Assembly (NCBI GenBank): GCA_020438595.1
Contig: JAGQUI010000040.1
Location: 1-11,960, forward strand
From: Propionibacteriaceae bacterium
Lineage (GTDB): Bacteria > Actinomycetota > Actinomycetes > Propionibacteriales > Propionibacteriaceae
Length of the DNA stretch: 11,960 bases
Direction of reading: 5' to 3'
The notes beneath the pieces are model-generated. The model saw only the letters and a program-made list of their open reading frames with translations, searched no databases and was not told the DNA's origin. Positions 6,538 to 11,960 of this stretch are shown here, piece after piece. Position numbers and translations under genes: made by a program. How positions within the stretch are numbered: position 1 is the first letter of the stretch; each line of letters starts with the position of its first letter.

Positions 6538-6562
6538 CGTTCTGCCGGTACCGCTCAGAACG
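6538..6562 (-). terminator. Hairpin across the stop of the 6555-6941 gene
   Basis: CGTTCTG (6538-6544) and CAGAACG (6556-6562) form a 7-bp stem with an 11-base loop that itself contains CGGTACCG. It spans the TGA at 6555-6557 and could end transcription of the minus-strand membrane gene. There is no U-tract, so the call is tentative. Confidence 0.35.
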
Positions 6563-6941
6563 ACGCCGCCGCCTCGCCGAGGGCGAACAGCAGCCAGAAC
6601 GCGGTGACCAGGCCGCCCGTGACCAGTCCTGCCCGGGCCGGCCAGGTCCGGTGGCGCCGGGCGAGCGCGTAGCCGCCCACGACCAGCCCGACCAGCCCGA
6701 GCACGATCGAGGCCTGGGGCAGCCACGGGAGAACCCTGCCGAACTGGTCGACGCCGTCGGGGGCAGTCCAGCTGCCGATCATCGGCCCGGCCACGGCGAG
6801 CAGTCCGGCCAGGCCGCAGCCGAGCGAGATCCAGCCGGGTACCTGCCAGGTCCGGGCATCCACGCCGCGTCGGCTCTCGGCGAGAAGCAGCGCTCCCAGG
6901 ATCATCGCCGCCAGCAGCAGTGCCACCACGCCAGCGATCAT
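6555..6941 (-). CDS. Hypothetical four-helix membrane protein
   Basis: A 128-residue protein, almost entirely membrane embedded: helices at about residues 2-21, 36-58, 73-94 and 104-125, with basic loops (ESRRGVDAR, ARRHRTWPAR) on the cytosolic side. The ATG at 6941 is chosen because AAGGAGG lies four bases upstream; an in-frame TTG at 6962 would add seven residues and place that ribosome site inside the gene. I do not recognise the family. It is convergent with the sensor kinase. A TAGAAT box at 6975-6980 gives a short leader. The permease-derived repeat copy downstream happens to lie in the same reading frame beyond its TGA. A link to the two-component system is possible but rests on position alone. 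Confidence 0.75.
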   Translation of the reverse strand: MIAGVVALLLAAMILGALLLAESRRGVDARTWQVPGWISLGCGLAGLLAVAGPMIGSWTAPDGVDQFGRVLPWLPQASIVLGLVGLVVGGYALARRHRTWPARAGLVTGGLVTAFWLLFALGEAAASF

Positions 6942-6974
6942 GACTCCTCCTTGAGCCAGCAATCCGCCAACCCA

Positions 6975-7004
6975 ATTCTAGGGCGCCGCGCGGCGCCGCG
7001 TCGT
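6975..7004 (-). promoter_or_regulatory. Promoter candidate with a 16-bp palindrome in the spacer
   Basis: On the minus strand TAGAAT (6980-6975) is a good -10 box, 33 bases before the ATG at 6941. An ACGACG hexamer (7004-6999) with an 18-bp spacer is a weak -35. The spacer is filled by GGCGCCGCGCGGCGCC (6982-6997), a perfect 16-bp palindrome. A repressor bound there would block polymerase. GC-only palindromes arise easily in such DNA, so this is tentative. Confidence 0.4.
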
Positions 7005-7186
7005 AGCGGGGTCACGGCAACCCGGGTGCGGGCCCCTGGCGACTGAGTTGGTGGCGGTGGGTTGCGGCTCAAGACCGGAGGACCGTCCGCCCTCGGTGCG
7101 TCCGCGGATGTGAGATCGCCACCACCTGCGTCATGCTTGTCGAGTTCGACTGCGTCCGGAAGGCGCTCACGGAGAAAGGTGAAGAG

Positions 7187-7774
7187 ATGACCGATCCGAT
7201 CGCGGACATCATCGGCGACTATCGGGCGTTTGCAGCGCAGCAGCGCGACCGCCTGCTCGCCCGTGGCATCGACATCGCCCCCTACCCGCTGAGCCACCTC
7301 GCCTTCCGCGTGCCCGAGTGGGATCAATACCTCCACGTCCGGGCCCTCCTGGAGCGCCACGCGAGCGCGAACTCCGAGAAGGTCTGGAACGGCCGGCCGA
7401 TCTCGCTGCTCGTGCTGACCGAGCCGCTCGAAGTCCTCGACAGCAAGGTGGTGGCGGAAATCGAGCTCATCCCGCCAGTCCACCAACGCGTGTACAAGAT
7501 GGGCCTTGAACACCTCGGGGTCGTCGTCGGGGATGACTTCGACGCGTTCTCCCGTGAGCATCGCTCGGTCCTGACGGGCCAGCAGTTCCAGAGCGAGACG
7601 GTCGAACCCGTCTACATCCTCCTCGAGGACTTCACCCACGTGAAGTTCTATCGATGCTCCCTCCGTGTCGGGATCGAGGACCAGGGAGGCCGGTTCGACG
7701 GGTTCCAGCACGTCACCGATTGGGTGCCCCAGCATCTGGTGACCGCGACAGGCCCGAATCCCTTGCCGCGCTGA
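7187..7774 (+). CDS. YecM-like VOC-fold protein
   Basis: A 195-residue protein resembling the YecM family of the vicinal-oxygen-chelate superfamily, whose biochemical role is unknown. Shared features include LSHLAFRVP (His37), the diagnostic WNGRPISLLVLTEPLEV, VVAEIELIPP (Glu93), and MGLEHLGVVVGDDFDAF (His109). His37, Glu93 and His109 are plausible metal ligands by analogy with VOC proteins. Near the C-terminus THVKFYRCSL has Tyr where E. coli YecM, as I recall it, has His. The ATG at 7187 follows AAAGGTGAAGAG; an ATG at 7133 in frame lacks a ribosome site and adds 18 residues unlike the family. Codon use is somewhat less GC-biased than in neighbours (GAT, TAT, TTT, GCA within the first 17 codons), hinting at a different history. 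The convergent cupin starts to end 24 bases downstream. Confidence 0.75.
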   Translation: MTDPIADIIGDYRAFAAQQRDRLLARGIDIAPYPLSHLAFRVPEWDQYLHVRALLERHASANSEKVWNGRPISLLVLTEPLEVLDSKVVAEIELIPPVHQRVYKMGLEHLGVVVGDDFDAFSREHRSVLTGQQFQSETVEPVYILLEDFTHVKFYRCSLRVGIEDQGGRFDGFQHVTDWVPQHLVTATGPNPLPR

Positions 7775-7798
7775 CGGGCCCCGGCCATCGGGAGCAGG

Positions 7799-8191
7799 TC
7801 AGCCTTCGGGAGAGTTCGGCTTCCACGGCCCCTCGACGACAGTCGCTTCCGTGTGTCCGGGCCAGCGCGGCATGGATACGCAGAGGAACTGCAGGGGCTC
7901 CTCGCCGGTGCAGCGGTACTGGAACGCCGTCCCCACCGGAATGTCGATGGAGACGCCAGCCGCCAGGACCGTCATCTCCTCACCGGTGGCGTCCCGTCGC
8001 CAGAGCTGCCCCTCGCCCGAGATGACGTGCCAGAACTCGCTGACGGTGGCATGGACGGTCGCCCGATTCACCTGGCCCGGCGGGACGGTGGAGTGGATCA
8101 TGCTGCCGGTCTCGCCGTCGATCAGGTGGCGGATCTGGGCTCCGGCCGGGGAGCGGTCATCCGGGCTGGAGGGGAACGGGCGAGTCTGCAT
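7799..8191 (-). CDS. Small single-domain cupin protein
   Basis: A 130-residue cupin barrel. Motif 1 reads VHATVSEFWHVISGEG: His47, Glu52 and Gly59 keep the H...E-x6-G spacing, but the second His of HxH is Thr49. Motif 2 reads IDIPVGTAFQYRC, with the PxGT turn kept but Phe where the last metal-binding His normally sits. Metal binding is therefore probably weak, or uses His55 or other residues. The start is the ATG at 8191 with AGGGAGG six bases upstream; the open frame extends to 8326 but lacks cupin-like sequence there. Small cupins of this kind bind small molecules or isomerise them; no specific function can be assigned. It is convergent with the YecM-like gene and downstream of the tRNA-Leu unit on the same strand. 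Confidence 0.8.
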   Translation of the reverse strand: MQTRPFPSSPDDRSPAGAQIRHLIDGETGSMIHSTVPPGQVNRATVHATVSEFWHVISGEGQLWRRDATGEEMTVLAAGVSIDIPVGTAFQYRCTGEEPLQFLCVSMPRWPGHTEATVVEGPWKPNSPEG

Positions 8192-8216
8192 GGAGAACCT
8201 CCCTGGGCTTCGCAGC

Positions 8217-8222
8217 ATTATC
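8217..8222 (-). promoter_or_regulatory. Possible -10 box of the cupin gene
   Basis: GATAAT on the minus strand lies 25 bases before the ATG at 8191, giving a short leader that still holds the AGGGAGG ribosome site. No convincing -35 hexamer is found at 16-18 bp. Confidence 0.3.
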
Positions 8223-8359
8223 CCCGTCGACCTCTCGGTGGCCTCCGCCGGAGGGGGAAGGAGACCGATCATGCCTGCGCACCACCGTGCGGAGGACTCA
8301 CCAGCGAGGCGCACTCCTGCCCACACCTGGCCGTCAGGGGCCGGCCTGCGGCCCGAGCT

Positions 8360-8378
8360 GTTGTGCAGGTGTTGTGCA
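8360..8378. repeat. Two GTTGTGCA direct repeats one helical turn apart
   Basis: GTTGTGCA occurs at 8360-8367 and 8371-8378, an 11-bp period. The site lies between the tRNA terminator hairpin and the cupin gene, about 150 bp upstream of the cupin -10 candidate. AT-containing phased repeats are unusual in this GC-rich DNA and could be transcription factor half-sites; no factor can be named. The rest of 8223-8395 shows nothing I can interpret. Confidence 0.35.
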
Positions 8379-8395
8379 CGGCTCCGGACATGACC

Positions 8396-8428
8396 GTGGC
8401 TCTGACCGTTTCACCTGGTCAGAGCCAC
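8396..8428 (-). terminator. Strong hairpin terminator of tRNA-Leu
   Basis: GTGGCTCTGACC (8396-8407) and GGTCAGAGCCAC (8417-8428) form a perfect 12-bp stem with a 9-base loop. The hairpin begins 10 bases after the tRNA 3' end on the minus strand. It lacks a U-tract but is the strongest stem in the window and is well placed to stop tRNA transcription before the cupin gene. Confidence 0.75.
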
Positions 8429-8438
8429 ATTCAGTGGG

Positions 8439-8524
8439 TGTCCGAGAGAGGACTTGAACCTCCACGCCCTAAAACGGGCACTAGCACCTCAAGCTAGCGA
8501 GTCTACCAATTCCGCCACCCGGAC
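8439..8524 (-). tRNA. tRNA-Leu (anticodon GAG)
   Basis: An 86-base class II tRNA. The acceptor arms GTCCGGG (8524-8518) and CTCGGAC (8446-8440) pair with one G-U, and the discriminator base is A (8439). The D-arm contains the leucine-type GCGGAATTGGTAGAC. The anticodon stem CTAGC/GCTAG encloses the loop TTGAGGT, with anticodon GAG at 8490-8488, reading CUC and CUU codons. A long variable arm (TGCCCGTTTTAGGGCG) marks a class II tRNA, and the T-loop is TTCAAGT. CCA is not encoded; the 3' flank reads CCC, so CCA must be added by the nucleotidyltransferase. Confidence 0.97.
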
Positions 8525-8531
8525 AGGGTGT

Positions 8532-8550
8532 GTCCGGGGATCGCCCGGAC
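8532..8550 (-). promoter_or_regulatory. Hairpin in the pre-tRNA-Leu 5' leader
   Basis: On the minus strand GTCCGGG (8550-8544), a CGATC loop and CCCGGAC (8538-8532) form a perfect 7-bp stem, seven bases before the mature tRNA 5' end. Its first arm is identical to the tRNA acceptor 5' strand (8524-8518), so CCCGGAC could pair with either. The hairpin would begin within a few bases of the predicted transcription start. Confidence 0.6.
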
Positions 8551-8559
8551 AGCCAGAGC

Positions 8560-8589
8560 ACTATACCCAATCGGCGCGCCGGTTGGCGA
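8560..8589 (-). promoter_or_regulatory. Promoter of tRNA-Leu
   Basis: On the minus strand the -35 box TCGCCA (8589-8584) and -10 box TATAGT (8565-8560) are separated by 18 bp. The -10 matches consensus at five of six positions, the -35 at four. Transcription would start near 8553, giving a leader of about 29 bases before the tRNA. The divergent peptidase gene starts at 8634, so its promoter must overlap this area. Confidence 0.65.
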
Positions 8590-8633
8590 AACGACGGACG
8601 GGCCTGCGGCCAGGCGGTGGCAGGATGGCAATC

Positions 8634-9947
8634 ATGAACACCGTCCCCCCCGCGACCGAGGAGGTCGTGGGCCTGTGCAGTGACCTGATCCGTTTCGACA
8701 CGTCCAACTTCGGGCCCGACGGCTCGAAGGGGGAGCGGGAGGCGACCGAGTACGTCGCCGGTCTGCTCGACGAGGTGGGGATCGCCAGCACAGTGCTCGA
8801 GTCGGAGCCGCGGCGTACCTCCCTGGTCGCCGAGTGGGCGCCGGAGGGCTGCGACACCTCGCTGCCACCGCTGCTGATCCACGGGCACACCGACGTGGTG
8901 CCCGCGGTCGCCTCCGACTGGCAGGTGGACCCGTTCGCCGGCGAGCTGATCGACGACTACGTGTGGGGCCGCGGTGCGGTCGACATGAAGGACTTCGACG
9001 CGATCGTGCTGGCGGTGGTGCGCGAGCGGATGCGCACCGGGCGCGCACCGCGGCGTCCGGTCAGGCTGGTGTTCACCGCGGACGAGGAGGCGGGGGGCCC
9101 GAAGGGGTCGGGCTGGCTCGCGGCCAACCACCCCGACCTGCTCGCCGACTGCACCGAGGCGATCGGCGAGGTGGGCGGCTTCTCGCTCACCGTGAACGAC
9201 CGGCGCCTCTACCTCGTGCAGACCGCGGAGAAGGGCATCGCCTGGCTGAAACTGATCGCCGACGGCACCGCGGGGCACGGATCCATGCGCAACGCCGACA
9301 ACGCGGTCACCCATCTCGCCGAGGCGGTCAGCCGGGTCGGCACCTACGCCTGGCCGCCCCGGATCCGTCCGGCCCAGCAGCAGTTCCTGGACGCGATCGA
9401 GGACGCCCTCGGCGTCCAGATCAGCGCGGACGACGCCGAGCAGACCCTCGCCCGGCTTGGCACCATCGCCCGGATGGTCGGCGCCACCATGTCGAACACG
9501 GCCAACCCGTCGATGCTCGGCGGCGGCTACAAGGTGAACGTCATCCCCGGCCAGGCGACCGCCGGCGTCGACGGGCGGTTCATCCCCGGCTTCGAGGAGG
9601 AGTTCTACGCCACGATCACCGAACTGATCGGCGAGCACGTGCGCTACGAGGTGGTCACCGGCGACGTGGCGGTCGAGACCAGCTTCGACGGCGACCTCGT
9701 CACGGCGATGACCGCGAGCCTGCAGGCGGCCGACCCGGGTTCACTGGCCGTGCCGTTCATGATGAGTGCGGGTACCGATGCGAAGGCGTGGTCCAAGCTC
9801 GGCATCCGCTGCTTCGGCTTCGCCCCGCTGCGGTTGCCGCCCGAACTCGACTTCGTCGCGCTCTTCCACGGCGTGGACGAGCGGGTGCCGGTCTCCTCCC
9901 TGCAGTTCGGCTGCCAGGTGCTCGACGACTTCCTCGACCGGGCCTGA
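8634..9947 (+). CDS. M20-family metallopeptidase / deacylase
   Basis: A 437-residue enzyme of the M20/M25/M40 family, which uses two zinc ions to hydrolyse dipeptides or N-acyl amino acids in the cytoplasm. Metal and catalytic residues are in place: LLIHGHTDVVPA (His85 ligand, Asp87), WGRGAVDMKDFDA (bridging Asp117), FTADEEAGG (general base Glu151, ligand Glu152), an acidic ligand candidate Glu179 in AIGEVGGF, and His412 in ALFHGVDERVP. The dimerisation (lid) domain lies between about residues 200 and 310, with GTAGHGSMRN. There is no signal peptide. I prefer the ATG at 8634, with GGATGG five bases upstream; the ATG at 8625, three codons earlier, is nearly as good. The exact substrate cannot be told. 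The next gene begins one base after its stop, so the two are cotranscribed. Confidence 0.92.
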   Translation: MNTVPPATEEVVGLCSDLIRFDTSNFGPDGSKGEREATEYVAGLLDEVGIASTVLESEPRRTSLVAEWAPEGCDTSLPPLLIHGHTDVVPAVASDWQVDPFAGELIDDYVWGRGAVDMKDFDAIVLAVVRERMRTGRAPRRPVRLVFTADEEAGGPKGSGWLAANHPDLLADCTEAIGEVGGFSLTVNDRRLYLVQTAEKGIAWLKLIADGTAGHGSMRNADNAVTHLAEAVSRVGTYAWPPRIRPAQQQFLDAIEDALGVQISADDAEQTLARLGTIARMVGATMSNTANPSMLGGGYKVNVIPGQATAGVDGRFIPGFEEEFYATITELIGEHVRYEVVTGDVAVETSFDGDLVTAMTASLQAADPGSLAVPFMMSAGTDAKAWSKLGIRCFGFAPLRLPPELDFVALFHGVDERVPVSSLQFGCQVLDDFLDRA

Positions 9948-9948
9948 C

Positions 9949-10677
9949 GTGCCCGACCGCGCCCGGGCCACCTCCTTCGGCGCGGACGTCGCCGCCTACG
10001 AGCAGGGCCGTCCGGAGTACGTGGACGGGCACGTCGCCTGGCTGCTGGAGGGCGTGACGGGTCGCGTCCTCGACCTCGCGGCCGGCTCGGGAAAACTGAC
10101 CCGGGCCGTGGCCCGGCTCGGCTTCGACGTGGTCGCGGTCGACCCGGACGCCCAGATGCTGGCCCGCAACACCGGCGTCGAGGCCCACCTCGGCAGCGCA
10201 GAGGCCATCCCGTTGCCGGACGCTGACGTCTCTGCGGTCACCGTCGGCCAGGCGTGGCACTGGTTCGACCCCGCGTTGGCGGGACCCGAGATCGCGCGCG
10301 TACTCGTGGCCGGTGGCCGGCTCGGGCTGATCTGGAACACCCGGGACGACCAGCACCCGTTCGTCGCGGAACTCGCCAGCGTGATGGGGCCCTCGCCGGC
10401 CGAGCTGATGGTCGACGCCGAATCCGTCGCGCAGGCGCCCGGCTTCGGGCCTTTCGAGCGGCGTCAGTGGCACCGGATCCGGTGGATGACGCCCGACGAG
10501 CTGCTGCCGATGGTCACCTCGCGCAGCCACTACCTGCTGGCCACTCCGGCCGAGCAGGCGCGGATCGTCGCCGGCGTGCGCGAGTTGCTCGCCACCCACT
10601 TGCACAGCGCGGGACGGGAGCGGTTCGCGTACCCGCTGCACTCCACCTGCTACCGGGCGGACGTCCCGGGCCGGTGA
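9949..10677 (+). CDS. Class I SAM-dependent methyltransferase
   Basis: A 242-residue methyltransferase of the Methyltransf_11/25 type. Motif I is VLDLAAGSGKLT (residues 40-51), the SAM-binding glycine loop; the acidic residue after strand 2 is Asp65 in VVAVDPD. EAIPLPDADVSAVTVGQAWHWF and the ALAGPEIARVLVAGGRLGLIWN segment match motifs II-III and post-motif strands. The N-terminal SFGADVAAYEQGRPEY is typical of small-molecule methyltransferases of this group. The start is GTG at 9949, one base after the peptidase stop; the frame is open further upstream but only within the peptidase gene. No clear ribosome site is present, so translation is probably coupled. The methyl acceptor is unknown, and linkage to an M20 enzyme does not identify it. 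Confidence 0.87.
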   Translation: MPDRARATSFGADVAAYEQGRPEYVDGHVAWLLEGVTGRVLDLAAGSGKLTRAVARLGFDVVAVDPDAQMLARNTGVEAHLGSAEAIPLPDADVSAVTVGQAWHWFDPALAGPEIARVLVAGGRLGLIWNTRDDQHPFVAELASVMGPSPAELMVDAESVAQAPGFGPFERRQWHRIRWMTPDELLPMVTSRSHYLLATPAEQARIVAGVRELLATHLHSAGRERFAYPLHSTCYRADVPGR

Positions 10678-10694
10678 CGGCCGCGGGTCGAATT

Positions 10695-10752
10695 GCACTG
10701 TGGATCGCTCGCCGCCCCCGGTGCCGGCGGACGCCGGAGGCATCCACCGTGC
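10695..10752. terminator. Bidirectional hairpin between convergent genes
   Basis: GCACTGTGGAT (10695-10705) pairs with ATCCACCGTGC (10742-10752) with one mismatch. The 36-base interior holds a second stem, CCGCC (10712-10716) with GGCGG (10726-10730). It sits in the 94-base gap between the methyltransferase and YdeI-type genes, which end towards each other, so it could stop transcription from both sides. No U-tract. Confidence 0.5.
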
Positions 10753-10771
10753 AGATCCGCTCGCCGCGGGC

Positions 10772-11344
10772 TCAGGACGGACGCTCGCCGCGGGCGGCCT
10801 GCGCCGCGGCTTTCGCGATCCGGGCCGCCTTCGTCTCCTCGCGCTTCGCCAGCGCGATCGATGCCAGCACCTGTTTCCTCACCGAGGGCGGGTAGGCGTC
10901 CCAAGTGACGCGGGCCCCCGGGTCGGCGTCCAGCGCCTCGGCGAGCGCCGGCGGCTCCTGCAGGGCCTCGACCGAGTCGTACACCGTCCACATGCCGTTC
11001 GCCTTCGCCCGCTCGACCTCGGCGATCCCGGCCGGCTGCAGGCGCCCCTCGCGTTCGAGGTCGGCCACCCGGGCCTTGTTCGAGGCGGCCCACGGGCTGT
11101 TCGCGCGGCGCGGCGCCCACCACTGCAGGGCCCGCGCCTCGTCGAGCGTCTTCACCTGGCCGTCGATCCAGCCCCAGCACAGGGCCTCCCGCACCATCTC
11201 CTCGTACGGCAGCGGCGTGCGCCCCGATGACGAGCGCCAGGCTACGACCCAGACCCCTTCGGGCCGCTGGTGGTTCGCGGCGAGCCAGTCGTGCCAGTCG
11301 GCGATCGAAGCCGGCTGGAACCGTTCGGCGTCCGTTGTGCCCAT
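10772..11344 (-). CDS. YdeI/OmpD-associated family protein
   Basis: A 190-residue soluble protein of the family named for bacteriocin protection (YdeI or OmpD-associated). Typical landmarks: ASIADWHDWLAANH near the N-terminus, GVWVVAWRSSSG, PYEEMVREALCWGWIDGQVK (the strongest signature), WWAPRRANSPWAASNKARV, and the C-terminal YPPSVRKQVLASIALAKREETKAARI motif shown here in outline. The tail is Ala/Arg-rich. The biochemical function is not established; in some bacteria relatives affect resistance to cationic peptides, which I would not transfer here. The ATG at 11344 follows the upstream reductase stop by one base (TGACATG), so translation is coupled and the two genes form an operon. Confidence 0.88.
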   Translation of the reverse strand: MGTTDAERFQPASIADWHDWLAANHQRPEGVWVVAWRSSSGRTPLPYEEMVREALCWGWIDGQVKTLDEARALQWWAPRRANSPWAASNKARVADLEREGRLQPAGIAEVERAKANGMWTVYDSVEALQEPPALAEALDADPGARVTWDAYPPSVRKQVLASIALAKREETKAARIAKAAAQAARGERPS

Positions 11345-11345
11345 G

Positions 11346-11960
11346 TCAGCTCGGGGTCAGCGTCGGTTCGTAGCCCTCGCGCATCACGTTCGGGCCGCCG
11401 GAGATGTCGTCGAGGGCGGCGGTGATCTCCACCGGCAACTCGAGCTCCTCCGTGGCGAGGTAGGGCTCCAGCTGGGCCGCCGTCCGCGCACCGAGCAGGG
11501 GAGCGGTCACCCCGGGGGCGTCGCGGACCCACATCAGCGCCACCTGGCCGGGGGCGAGGTCGAGGCCGTCCGCCGCGGTCGCCACGGCGTCCACGACCGC
11601 GCGGGAGCGGGCCTCCAGGTACGGCTCCACGAACCACGCGAAGTGGTCCGATGCGCCCCGCGAGCCCCGCGGGCGCCCCGTCCGGTACTTGCCGGTGAGC
11701 ACGCCGCGACCCAGCGGCGACCACGGGAACAGGCCCATGCCGAACGCCCGGGCGGCGGGGACCACCTCCACCTCGGCGCGGCGGGCCAGCAGGGAGTACT
11801 CCACCTGCGCGGACGTGATCGGGGTGCGGCCGGGGAACGCGGCCTGCCAGGTGGCGGCCTGCGCGGTCTGCCAGCCGACGAAGTTGCACACGCCGGCGTA
11901 GCGGACGTCACCGGCGCCGACGGCGGTGTCGATGGCCGCCAGCGACTCCTCAAGGGGCGC
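11346..11960 (-). CDS. Aldo/keto reductase (5' end outside the window)
   Basis: The frame is open to the window edge, so the visible 204 residues are the C-terminal two thirds of the protein. Recognisable AKR features: EESLAAIDTAVGAGDVRYAG, VCNFVGWQ (the usual GVSNF position, with Cys for Ser), ITSAQVEYSLLAR (barrel strand 6, QxEYSLL), FPWSPLGRGVLTGKY (strand 7, NADPH phosphate region), and GVTAPLLGARTAAQLE (the cofactor-binding I-x-G-x-R-x-x-x-Q-L motif). It should be an NADPH-dependent carbonyl reductase of the oxidoreductase-like subfamily. The catalytic Asp, Tyr, Lys and His lie before the visible part and cannot be checked. A GTG at 11891 is internal, not a start. Coupled to the downstream YdeI-type gene. 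Confidence 0.9.
   Translation of the reverse strand, partial: APLEESLAAIDTAVGAGDVRYAGVCNFVGWQTAQAATWQAAFPGRTPITSAQVEYSLLARRAEVEVVPAARAFGMGLFPWSPLGRGVLTGKYRTGRPRGSRGASDHFAWFVEPYLEARSRAVVDAVATAADGLDLAPGQVALMWVRDAPGVTAPLLGARTAAQLEPYLATEELELPVEITAALDDISGGPNVMREGYEPTLTPS

Noticed and set aside
8834..10057. A 407-codon plus-strand frame over the M20 gene and minus-strand frames of up to 385 codons there
   Set aside because: Shadow frames; the M20 frame carries all metal-binding motifs and the others are Arg/Gly-rich noise.
10758..10795. Two copies of CGCTCGCCGCGGGC, 24 bases apart
   Set aside because: Short, GC-only and partly in the low-complexity tail of the YdeI-type gene; expected by chance at this composition.
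1..11960. CRISPR arrays, transposons, phage genes, secretion or defence systems
   Set aside because: No regularly spaced repeats, transposase or integrase motifs, or recognised defence genes were seen in any frame.

Overview
This window comes from the chromosome of a high-GC Gram-positive bacterium. GC is very high throughout, codon third positions are almost all G or C, and GTG/ATG starts are common. The gene families (KimA/APC-type permease, NarL-type two-component pair with a multi-pass sensor, M20 peptidase, YdeI/OmpD-associated protein, aldo/keto reductase) fit an actinomycete. Pseudonocardiales is my guess from overall style, not something the sequence proves. It reads as ordinary chromosome: I see no transposase, integrase, phage gene, CRISPR array, or rRNA.

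Layout, left to right. (1) 1-1469: the 3' end of a PfkB kinase and psuG overlap by 4 bases and form a pseudouridine catabolism operon (psuK-psuG). (2) 1474-2892, minus: a KimA/APC-like permease, tail-to-tail with psuG, 4 bases apart. (3) 3055-3503, minus: a small unknown membrane protein that appears split by a one-base frameshift. (4) 3591-6941: a NarL-type response regulator and its sensor kinase (plus strand, 4-base overlap), flanked on both sides by minus-strand genes for small four-helix membrane proteins. The left one is divergent from the regulator, and an 18-bp perfect palindrome lies between them. (5) 7187-8191: a YecM-like VOC-fold protein and a convergent small cupin. (6) 8396-8589, minus: tRNA-Leu(GAG) with recognisable promoter, leader hairpin and strong downstream hairpin. 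(7) 8634-10677, plus: an M20 metallopeptidase and a SAM methyltransferase, 1 base apart. (8) 10772-11960, minus: an aldo/keto reductase (cut by the window edge) followed 1 base later by a YdeI/OmpD-associated protein. A hairpin sits between the convergent blocks 7 and 8.

The most unusual signal is a 95-bp segment from inside the permease gene (2331-2425). It recurs base for base and in the same orientation at 6434-6528, in the gap between the sensor kinase and the next gene. The two copies bracket the two-component region with a 4,103-bp period. No mobile element explains this. It is either a recent duplication with possible recombination or antisense consequences, or an assembly artefact. 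Second-tier signals are the palindromic operator candidate at the regulator promoter, a pre-tRNA leader that repeats the tRNA acceptor strand, and the frameshifted membrane gene. I did not find a clear new multi-gene system.
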